Below are positions 33,424-43,063 of a DNA stretch of 64,000 bases, piece after piece. The position numbers were made by a program, and so were the translations under genes. A model generated the notes under the pieces. It saw only the letters and a program-made list of their open reading frames with translations, made no database searches and was not told the origin of the DNA. The DNA is from Agapanthus africanus (taxonomy: Eukaryota; Streptophyta; Magnoliopsida; Asparagales; Amaryllidaceae), in assembly GCA_030015575.1 (NCBI GenBank), contig JASDDO010000019.1, forward strand, positions 515,626,986 through 515,690,985, written 5' to 3'. Within the stretch, counting starts at the first letter, position 1, and each line of letters starts with the position of its first letter.

Positions 33424-36400
33424 ATGCTGGCATATAAGGCAAGCATACTAATATCATGTCACTACTAGCTATCAAGCTAAATCAAGAAATAATATTTTCT
33501 AAGTGTTCGTGACATGGAAATTACCGATGAAGATGTGTGTGAGGCGGCAAATAAGTGTACGTGGTACACACGCATCATCGGTAATGGTGCTGGTGTCCTA
33601 ACAGCAGGATATCAATAATGAAATATGAATCACAACAGTATGCGATGCAGAGCAACAATGATAAAGTGCGGGAGCTGAATACTAACACAATGATGGCTGA
33701 ACTGCATCTAATGTCATAAGAGTCCTATAGCTACATCACTATAAGGCTGAGCTAAAGCTAACAGTAGGTAAGGGAAACCGCCTAACCTCTGAGTCGATAC
33801 ACATATATACACATATATATATATATAGTCGGTGATCCCGCCTCGATAATATCACATCCGATACCATATCTCTATAATCGGTTATCCCAAGTCAAGAGTG
33901 CGGATCAAACATCAAATTATAGCTCGTACGTAAATCCGTCGTACGGCATCCCAAATCTGGGTACGGGTCAATATCATTCATCTAGTATTCTCTTTATCAA
34001 GATCATTATCTGGGGTACTGAACTACGTTTAGTACAATGCTAATGTCATTACTATAATCAAGATCTGACTACTGATCGACAGTCTACTATAAATCGATAT
34101 CATCATCACATATCATCACAAGGAGTAACCACCGCCGGATGTGGCCTATCATAATTATCTTGTCATATCATATCATATCATATCTCGTAACGTAATCACA
34201 TGTCGATCATTATACATATAGGTCACAATTCCTATGGCATCATTATTCCCAAAATCCTCTAAAGCATCAAGACGTATCTCAATTATGCATTTTATCATAT
34301 CAGCGATATCATAATCTCATATCAAACTCATCGACTCATCTCAATCCCATGTATCATCCTCAAATCCGTATGTGAACACGTGGTCCCATACCCATATGAA
34401 CACATATCTATATAGAATCCCGTCTATGCACATATGAAGTAAGGATGTATGCAAGTATGTATGTGTGTATATGTATGTATAGTGCACCCACTACCTAGGG
34501 TTCTCACGACACTAAATCATCCAAGTCCACCAATTATCCATTCTAAACATCAATAATTTCTCAAACAACATATATAATTATAGGTGTGTATACGCATCCG
34601 TATACATCACCTCGGACTGCGGGGGTGATATACGCCATCCACCCGACTTCTCCCCGTAGATATAAATCTACTCACCTTGTGTTATGTGTGCCGGTGCCGA
34701 TGTCTCCATTTGCATCTCCAACGCTTCGACGCCACGTGGGGTACCTACAAGGATATCACACGCTAAAACACATGAAAACCATGTCGGAAACCAAAACGGT
34801 ACATGCTACGTCTATAAGTAAAAACCTATAGTCTCGCGTGCGAACACCGTCAAAGCTCACTGGTCGTTGGCGTTCAAACGCCACCCGACAGAAACAAATC
34901 ACCAAATACCCATAATCCATACGAAAACAAGTCGTAAATCATACGCCAACTCATGAAAACCAACCCAGATTTTACCCTAACAGGAAACAGTCAAAACTAG
35001 ATATACAGGGGGTCAAGTTTACATGAAATAGGGCCGTGCACGCAAAACGAGGAGGTTTCACCCAGGAGGTTTCACCCTGGCCTGGCCGCAAATTGCGGCC
35101 AAGGGGATTAAATCTACGGCCGGGGTTTTGAGATGGGGGCTAGGGCTTTGGGTGATGGCTTCTACCTGCCTGAACATCTCACTGCCAAGTCAATTTCATT
35201 TTAGGGTATCTCGGGTTGTAGCAGATTCCAGGAAGGTCACAAAATCGACGAAACTGCTAATTAACGCCAAGTTGAATGAATCTGGTAACTTACTGGAAAT
35301 ATGGGGTATCCTGGGTTAAACTGGTCTCAAATACACCTAATAAGGTTACTCTAATCATCACAACCAACACTTGGCCAAGTCTCACTCAAATTTATCTAAA
35401 CTAGCACTAATCTACTTAATAACACTAAGTTTCAGCCATAAAACCAGAACTTGGCAAGATAGGAATTGGGTTGTGAGATTATACCTCAAGAGGGTCCTAG
35501 GATGAAGGAGAAGAGAAGATCAAGATAAAGGAAGGGTTGATGCTGCTGCGGTGCTCCTGGTGTTGCTGCTACAGCCGTGGCTGAAACTTTTTGCTGGCTG
35601 AAGTTGAACTTTTTGGTTGCAGTTGTTGTTGTTGCTGCGGTTTTTGTGTTGTGGTTAGTGTTGTTGTTGCTTTGGTGTTGTGGGAGTGGTGGTGTGGTGG
35701 TGTTGAGGCTGAAGCTTTTGTTGCTGCAGAAGGGGCTGATGTAGTGCTGAAGTGATAAAAATTGGGCTGATGTTGTGGTATTGGGGCTGAAGTTTGACAG
35801 TGGGGGCTGAAGCTGCTGATATATGATGGGTGTGGGGCTGATGGTGGCTGAACTGATGATGTAGGTGTTAGCTAAGGTGCTAGGAGCTAGGGTGTTGCAG
35901 CTGATGCTAGTGGCTAGGGTGGCTGCAGCTGAAGTAGTTGTTGTAGGTGGCTGATGTGAGTGTGTAGGTGGCTGATGTGAGTATGTAGGTGGCTGATGTT
36001 TTCTTCAGCTGCTGCTGAAGTTGTTGTTTTGATTGAAGTTGGATATTGGGCTGATGTGTGAGAAGGAGTAAAAGAGCACAAGGGGTTATGAAGTGGAATG
36101 GATCATGGCACACCCTAACCACCTCTCTCTCTCTCTCTCCAAAACAATGCTCACAAGACACAAAGCCATCATGCTCACTTTCTCCCTACACAAGGTCAAC
36201 TCTAACTCTAATCACCTTTAACCAAAACCAAAACCCTAATTAACCCAATTATCCTAATCAAATGGTTCAAGCCACCATGGTCATCTAAGCATGGTTCAAC
36301 CCTAAGCTACCATGTGTCCAAAATATGAAACAAGTGTGACAAGTGTGGAAAGTGTTATGTGCACATTTTGCACAAAAGTCCAAAGATACAAATTAGCGAT

Positions 36401-36622
36401 TTTTAATCGCGGTTAACACCAAAATAGCATTTACGTAACCATAAAAGCTTTAAAATGACATATTTCCACAAAATACCCTATTTTAGAATTTTCCATAATT
36501 TTCTCCGGAATTTTCACCATTTATCGATATTTAATTATACCGACTATTAAAATATTCATTAAAAATTAATATTAAATTATGAAAATTCCAAAAATAATAT
36601 TTTATTTTTTTGAAAAGTTACA
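33424..36622 (-). repeat. Element L 5' LTR, second piece
   Basis: Continuation of the L LTR after copia B, beginning with the duplicated ATGCT and ending GTTACA at 36622. Positions 33749-36622 align with 6116-8978 in the left LTR at about 98% by eye. It has the same ATATC microsatellite, TGGCTGA-rich stretch, minisatellite (35943-35998) and CT run. The next bases, GATCA (36623-36627), are the likely half of L's target duplication in E. No gene is seen. Confidence 0.87.
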
Positions 36623-37804
36623 GATCAGTAGTTTCTTAGTTGGTGATGGGCTTCATACCGACACGAAATATCGCGTTGTTAAGGGTCTGACTTTATCCAC
36701 CCCCTAAACCCGATATGCGATACTCTTAGACGAACAGACCGGACTGTACGAATATTGTCACGGACAGGCTCAGTAGGGGTTCGGATGAGTTTGCTCGTCG
36801 GCCTTCCTTTCGCTCAATACCTGGGTAGCCGTTACGTACAGCTAGTGTCGGTGACGTGCTAGTGGTTAAACCCACTGCCAGCGTATTAACGAGTCTTTAG
36901 AGTCCCACACAGAGAGTTTTTCTGCTTCAGGCGAAATGATGTAGAGGCCGTATGGTTTTACGGCAGGATTTGCTCATATACGTGCACTTGTGCACGTATC
37001 ATGATTCGGACGGATAATACTAGTGGGTTTTTGTTTAAGCCGGATTCTAATATTATATTGTTGGATTATTTTCGTCTCATTGTATTCATATTTTATCGGA
37101 ATATGGATACGAGTATGTATATACGAATGAGGGGTATTCTAGTAATTTATTTCAAGATTGATTCTAGAAGATTACACCTCATTTTGTTTTAAACCATTTA
37201 GGATTAAATGGTTAATGAGGAGGAGGATAAGTTTCATTTGGCATTAATTCAAGCATGCTCACTTAGTGACTCGTGGAGTGACTCATGGTGCACTATTGAG
37301 ATATGCTTGATATTTGTAAGTATTGTAAGATATTTTTTTTAGTTGACTTGAGATATTTCTTTAGTTGACTTGAGATATTATTGTATGCTTCACTCTTAAT
37401 AGCTTACAAGACTTAGCCATTTTCTTGACTTGATATTTTTTTTCACAATCTCATCCGCAAGCTTCTTCTTCTTCCTCAACCCTAAATGTCTCATGTGTTG
37501 AGAAATCTAGGGTATCTTGAGACAAATTAATCCTTCATCACCCTCTACTTCATCTTAGCTATCTAGTTTAGCGAATTAGGTACCCTAGTTAGCTCAGCTA
37601 TGAGGTTGGAGCTCGAACTACAAATTCTCAGGTGGATCATCTTCGATGGACTGAGACCGGAGATCAAGCTTGATCATGGAGGCCACTAGGAGTTTGGGAT
37701 GAAGGTTAAAGACCGAAGGACACGGATCATTCGTTATAAACTTTCTAAACTCCTATATAGTTTGCTAGATTAGGGTTAATGGTAGATCCATAGTATCGGG
37801 TTCC
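36623..37804 (+). repeat. Copia E LTR fragment (host of L and F)
   Basis: The sequence between L and F has the order of blocks seen in the other copia LTRs on the plus strand: GACGAACAGACCGGACTG (about 36731), GACAGGCTCAGTAGG, GAGTCTTTAGAGTC (36891-36904), GAGGCCGTATGG and an ACGT palindrome (36978-36999), then a pyrimidine-rich stretch. Its start matches the middle of the B LTR (GATCAGTAG context), as expected if L inserted within it. Both real ends are outside or beyond other insertions, so only this middle-to-late portion is seen. It is the oldest layer in the window. Confidence 0.75.
36978..36999. promoter_or_regulatory. ACGT-centred palindrome in E LTR
   Basis: Arms ATACGTGCAC and GTGCACGTAT with a 2-base spacer. 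ACGT cores of this type are known plant bZIP sites. Equivalent inverted repeats of different sequence lie at the same LTR position in A, B, C and D. Confidence 0.55.
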
Positions 37805-40286
37805 TGTCACGCCCCGCTTCCCGGTGTACAGCGAAGGGGACGCGACGAGATCTGCTACGTATATACTTAGAAGTACATACGCTAAGCGTATCTAAGCAAT
37901 ATAAAAGTAAATCACAAGAGACAAGAGATATAGAAATAACAGCAACTTTATTAATAACATTCTTTTGTACAATGCATGAAAAGTAAATACAACTGAAATG
38001 AAAAGCGATGCCTAAACAATGGCATAACAGGAAATGAAAATATTGAATAGAACAAGGTACAATATCTAGAGCTCAGGGTCTTCGTGAAACTGATCCAAGT
38101 CTTCGCCGGTGGGCTCGATCTCTGCCGGGTCCAAAGCACCTAACGACATCCAAAGAAGAAAGAGATAGAATGTCGTCAGCGAATAGGTCGCTCGGTAAGT
38201 CCCAAAGATAATGAAGAATTAGAAAAGACAGAATAAGAGGTATTTTCTAAAGAGATTGTAAAATATTGTAGAATATTTTGTTAAAGCTGTTGTTTGTAGC
38301 TTGGTACAGAAGGATGCCAGTGTATACGAGAGGGGTCTCAGTATGCTAGAGACCAGGGCAAATGGAAGTACAAGGCTCCGTTATACAACCCGGAACAACG
38401 GCAATTGGATTCTTGTTAAATGTCTTAATCTTACCGCCTCGTGCCACCTTTAACACCTTCCGCACCAATCTACCCCTTAAACCCCGTAGTGTTTTGATTG
38501 TATTGTTGTATTGTATTATATAAGTTGGATGACCGACCAAAACCATGATATCAGTAAACAAATTGTAACTGCATAATCAGGTAAATGGAATAATGGAATA
38601 ATGGATATATATCCATGATTTGATTTAGTCAAGTTGTATAGATTGTTAACTGGATTCTGGGATTCATGTGTTCATATTGAGTTGGAATATTAAAGAATAT
38701 AGATTGACTTGAGTCATATTCAAGTCAGAAATAATCAGATTCAAATCCGAGTCAGACTAAAAGAAATGTAAGTTGAAGTTCTATAATTGTTAGGGTCCTT
38801 ATTGTAATTTATAAAACTTGAGGGGGTTTTATGTAAAATTACTTTTGTATAGTTTTCAAGATACAGCTCAAGTATTTATTATTCGTCTTTATTGTTATAA
38901 TGAGTGTGATTTTATTTTGTGATATTTCTAGTGAAAATATCCTAATTACATAAATAAAGGTATTAATTTGTAATATTGATTTAATTGAAATTCATGGTAT
39001 TTTAATGTAACTTTTAATCTTGTAATTTTTAGGAAAAGGTGGAAACTTTATCTTATAATAAAATAGGTGTTTAAATGATAAATATACATATGTTTATACA
39101 AGAATAATTTTTAATAAATATTTTATTTTCCAAAAAATCTCATTTTTCTTAAATGTCGTATTTTAAACCTTTCGAGATCGAATGCTCCTTGCGGAGGTCT
39201 GAATCTCGCACTACTAAGCCCGAGGGTGCACGATAAACCGTACTACCCTAACGAGTTTCCCAAAGGTGGGTTGTAGTGGCGTTTTGCAAAAAATTAATAA
39301 ATACTAATCATTTAGAAAACGGTTTTATAAAGATAAGGTATTTATTTGTAAAAGGGTGTAAATTTCCGTATTTTAGATTCTAGGGTTTCCTAAGCCAACT
39401 AGCCTATTTCTAAATGGTCTAAACGACAAGTCATTAGAAGCCTCAAATCGCCTCTTCACCGCCAATTGCGGCCAGGTAAGTGCCAGGTGAGTGGGAGGCT
39501 CTCCACTACAAATAGTGGCCCTAATTATCAACCACTCACCTTAGACACACTTGCCTAGACACCACAAAATCAGGTTTAGATAAACGATCGATGTCCATAA
39601 CTTATCGTATTTCCTATTAAAAGATATTGCATTAAAATTGTATACAATTTAGAACTTTTAGAAAAGGTTTATAAAGAAAATGGTATTTTAATGTAAAATC
39701 TTGTTTTATAGTATTCTAAGTTTTCAAGGTAGCGTGTTATGATTACATATGAGTGTGTGTGGAGGTAGGTCATTACCTCATGATCTACTTTAAGGTATAG
39801 CAAAGTTTAGGGGTTAAATATGATAAACTAAACATGGTGGTATTTAAGTGCAAAAATACGGTATATTGCAAAAGCTATCATTTCATGTGTGAAAACTTGT
39901 TCAAATTAATTTTTAAGTGATTAGTAGTCAACATGAAGATGTTTAAGCATTATGGAATTAGTGATAAGTGAGATTTGATAGAAAACCGAATCGGAAATCG
40001 GTTTGTTCTGATTTCCGTCAGGTTTAAAAAGTCGTATTTTAATGGAAGAAAAGAAAGGTAGAAAAGAGGGACTTACGGGTTTGGACTACGCTAGAGAGTG
40101 AGAGGGAGGTAAAGGGTTTGCCGGCGCGTCGAAACGTCGTCGAGAGCTCCTAGCACGATCACCGGAAGTCACCGTCGATTTCGTCAGCGCTTCGCCTTTC
40201 GCTCGTTTTCCGACGTACTAAGTTCTCTTGGAATTTTGAGAGAGTGGACTTGGGAATTTAGGATGAGAGGGTAGAGGGTAGGGGTG

Positions 40287-40320
40287 TTTATATAGGGTTA
40301 GGCTAGGGTTAGGGTTTTAA
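40287..40320 (-). promoter_or_regulatory. Candidate promoter of gypsy F LTR
   Basis: The sense strand shows AACCCTAACCCTAGCC repeats followed by CCCTATATAAACACCCC. TATATAAA is at 40287-40294, a good plant TATA box, and AACCCTAA resembles a telo-box. Transcription would start about 30 bp further, near 40255, giving U3 of about 700 bp. Inferred from sequence only. Confidence 0.6.
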
Positions 40321-40444
40321 TAAAAAAAATATATAAAAATATATAAAAAAAACATTAAAAATCATTAAATTTTTGGAGTAAAAGGGATTTATTGAGAAAT
40401 TGATAACCGATAAAAAAATTTAAAGTATGCAGGTGAGAAGACAA

Positions 40445-40524
40445 CGTCAACACGGAATTTTTCCGTGTTGACGACTCGGCCGTCCGACCGAGTCCTGCCG
40501 GCGGCGCCGGCCCGAGTCGGGCCG
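40445..40524. repeat. Three consecutive hairpins in F LTR
   Basis: 40445-40473 has perfect 13-bp arms (CGTCAACACGGAA) around a 3-base loop. 40473-40494 has arms GACTCGG/CCGAGTC. 40508-40524 has arms CGGCCCGA/TCGGGCCG around one base. They lie about 150 bp upstream of the candidate TATA box. Confidence 0.8.
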
Positions 40525-40670
40525 AGCCGGGGTACCGTTGGGTAAGGGGTCTCCTGGGGGGATTTATGGTATATTTAGTTTTTTATGTTCAATTCAAGTT
40601 TTGTGAGTTATGGCGTTTTGACTGTTGACTTTCCAAAAATTCAAAACAAAATAAATATAAAATTAATGTG

Positions 40671-40737
40671 GGGCATGGGATTTGAACTCAGGTGGCTTGG
40701 TTCAGCAGTGCAAGGTATTACCAATGAGCCACAATCT
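40671..40737 (-). other. tRNA-like fossil (A and B boxes)
   Basis: The sense strand carries GTGGCTCATTGGT (40720-40732), like an RNA polymerase III A box and D arm, and about 33 bp later GTTCAAATCCC (40677-40687), like a B box and T arm. A CTTG...CAAG anticodon-like stem lies between. The 5' acceptor strand does not pair, so this is not a working tRNA gene. It may be a SINE head or tRNA fragment captured in the LTR, or chance. Confidence 0.5.
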
Positions 40738-40965
40738 TCTTCTTGTAATTATTGTGGGAAAATAACTACTTAAAGTGGTAACAGTAACATTAAATACCCC
40801 AAGTATATTTTAATTTTTAAAACAGTTTTATGTACACTAAAAAATGGAGTTATTTAAAAACAAAATATTTACTTATATATTGTGCTCAGGTTAAAATACT
40901 ATTTTATAGATTTTTGAAAAAAAAATTTGTATAGAAAAGTGTATAGAAAAATTAGGGTTGTTGCA

Positions 40966-40979
40966 TTCTACCCTCCTTA
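40966..40979 (-). other. Polypurine tract of gypsy F
   Basis: Sense TAAGGAGGGTAGAA directly before TGCAACAACCC, which fixes the LTR boundary. Confidence 0.75.
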
Positions 40980-42326
40980 TAAAAATTTCAGCCTCGAAAT
41001 TTGTAAAAGGAAAGTATAACAGTTTCAAGAAAAGTCTGGTGACTGTAGTATAGATAGTGTATAAAAATGATAAAGGGACACAAGGGTGAAAAAGCTTACT
41101 GGTGTTACCTTGACCTGCAGTCTTGGCTTCTACGGCTTCTAATGTGAATGCCTGCCGCCGTGGTACATTCCTTCTAGTTGGAGGCACATTCTGCCTTTGG
41201 GGCCTCTTTCTTTGCCCTCTAGGCATGTCCTTCATTACTTATTGAAATTGGCGAGTAGGCTGTGCAGGTGGTGGAGCAGGTAGTGCAGGTCTGGAAGCAG
41301 GTGCCTGAAGAGCTGGTCGCTGTGGATAGTTGGTGGATGTGTGAGTTGAGTTGTTATTGTAAGAACAGTTCCCAATTCCGTGGTTGGATGCGCCACAAAT
41401 TAGACACAAGCGTTTTGCGCGCCTACAGTCCTTCCACAAGTGTCCCTTTCAATGGCAGTAATGGCAAATTTCTTCAGTTCTCCTGGGTTCAAAGATGGCC
41501 TGGAAGAGGCTCCTCCTGCCATTTGAGTGGCAGGGCGTTTGACTCCTGCAGACTTAGGTCTGCCCCTTGCTTTTATCACTGCCTCATAACTGCGGGCAGC
41601 TTCCAGTGCATCCTCATGAGTCAAAAATTTTCCCGTGGCTAGAGCAGCCTGAATCTCTGTGTCCAGTCCTTGTTGAAAGCGACGGGCTCTGATCTCGTCC
41701 GTCGGTATCAAGTGTGCCGCGAATCTGTTTAAAGATTGTGTTAGCTGTATAGTATGTGATATTTAAAAATTGAACTATTGTGACATATCTCACCGACTTA
41801 ACATGGTGAATTCAGCGTCGTATTCATCTACTGATTTGTCCCACATTGAACCCTGTTGTAGATGAATGAACTGCTGCTCCATTGCAAACCTGGCAGTCAC
41901 AGGGAAGTATTTCGCGTCGAACTTCTCGCGAAAAGTCTTCCATTCAATCGGCTGTACCAGACGGCTTTCTTCCGCCTTCCACCAGTTGCGAGCATTATCC
42001 GTGAGCTGTAGCTTCGCCACATGGACCCAAGCGATGTTTGGCACTTGAGCTGCTGCCAGATCGTCTTCGATGCTTTGTGCCCATTCTTCAGCTTCAAGAG
42101 GGCTTCCTTTACCAGAGAACTGCTTGGGGTGTAAAGCCCTGAATTGCTTTACCCCTGGTGCATCGGTCTCACGACGGTTCAGGAGTTGTTGTTGTCCCTC
42201 GAGAAGGCTGTGAATCGCCTCAAGTAGCACTGTTTGCTCGGTGGGTGGTGCAGGAACAACTGGTGCAAGAGGTAGTGCTGGAGGTGTGTTGTTGACATTG
42301 GTGCTGGTGTTGTTAGGGGAATCCAT
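40980..42326 (-). pseudogene. gag: Gypsy F gag
   Basis: Gag region starting near 42326 with MDSPNNTSTNVNNTPP. The retrotransposon gag core is clear: FSGKGSPLEAEEWAQSIEDD, NARNWWKAEE and WKTFREKFDAKYFP, typical of plant Ty3/gypsy capsid. Further on, in the same orientation, are KFLTHEDALEAARSYE-like sequence and a CCHC knuckle CLICGASNHGIGNC near 41370-41410, then a Pro/Ala-rich tail. No protease or polymerase follows before the polypurine tract. Broken about twice. The product would package element RNA but could not copy it. Confidence 0.8.
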
Positions 42327-42538
42327 AACCTTGAAGAAAATTTTGGGTTACGACAGATTCAAATACATGAAATGATAAGATTCAAGGAATAGAAATTTGT
42401 GAGATTCAAGAAACATGAATTGTAAAGAATGTTTTAGTTGCTGGTTCTTGTGTTATATTGCTTAGATTGTTCACGCAGACCAGAACTGCATGATAGGGAT
42501 TCATACAGCTCTGACCTGCATGGACCACCAACAAAACC

Positions 42539-43063
42539 TGTCACGCCCCGCTTCCCGGTGTACGGCGAAGGGAACGCGACGAGGTCCGCTACGTATATAC
42601 TTAGAAGTACATACGCTAAGCATATCTAAGCAATATAAAAGTAAATCACAAGAGACAAGAGATATAGAAATAACAACAACTTTATTAATAATATTCTTTT
42701 GTACAATGCATGAAAAGTAAATACAACTGAAATGAAAAGCGATGCCTAAACAATGGCATAACAGGAAATGAAAATACTGAATAGAACAAGATACAATGTC
42801 TAGAGCTCAGGGTCTTCGTGAAACTGATCCAAGTCTTCACCGGTGGGCTCGATCTCTGCCGGGTCCAAAGCACCTGACGACATCCAAAGAAGAAAGAGAT
42901 AGAATGTCGTCAGCGAACAGGTCGCTCGGTAAGTCCCAAAGATAATGAAGAATTAGAAAAGACAGAATAAGAGGTATTTTCTAAAGAGATTGTAAAATAT
43001 TGTAGAATATTGTGTTGACGTTGTTGTTTGTAGCTTGGAACAGAAGGATGCCGGTGTATACGA
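42539..43063 (-). repeat. Gypsy F 5' LTR (first 525 bp on plus strand)
   Basis: Aligns with 37805 to about 38330 and stops where C2 begins. TACGA at 43059-43063 is the probable half target duplication of C2. I could not recognise a clean tRNA-Met site in the bases beside this LTR (42505-42538). Confidence 0.85.

Larger units (their letters stand above)
37805..40965 (-). repeat. Gypsy F 3' LTR
   Basis: 3161-bp LTR. The sense start TGCAACAACCC follows the polypurine tract at 40966-40979 and the sense end is GGGGCGTGACA. It contains three consecutive hairpins (40445-40524), a tRNA-like segment (40671-40737) and a TATA box with telo-box-like repeats (about 40287-40320). It is AT-rich in the middle (38600-39400). 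No gene is seen in its roughly 3 kb. Confidence 0.87.
37805..43063 (-). mobile_element. Gypsy F, gag-only element (cut by C2)
   Basis: Ty3/gypsy element on the minus strand with 3' LTR 37805-40965, an internal region of only 1573 bp (40966-42538) and the beginning of the 5' LTR (42539-43063) before C2 interrupts it. The LTR ends on the plus strand are TGTCACGCCCC and GTTGTTGCA. GTTCC (37800-37804) is the probable half target duplication. The interior carries gag and no protease, RT or integrase, as in the TR-GAG class. The two LTRs differ by about 3% over the 525 bp comparable, the oldest measurable element here (roughly 1.3 million years at 1.3e-8). Gag is broken about twice. Confidence 0.85.

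Noticed and set aside
6116-36622. A segmental duplication explaining the 2.9-kb direct repeat (6116-8978 and 33749-36622)
   Set aside because: The copies end at a polypurine tract and in TG/CA-type tips with a primer site inside, so they are the two LTRs of one element separated by later insertions.
38281-39400. Possible host gene in the AT-rich stretch
   Set aside because: It lies inside the gypsy F LTR (37805-40965), has no open frame of note, and its start recurs in the other F LTR.
40671-40737. A functional tRNA gene
   Set aside because: A and B boxes are present but the acceptor stem does not pair and no discriminator or terminator arrangement is seen; kept only as a tRNA-like fossil.
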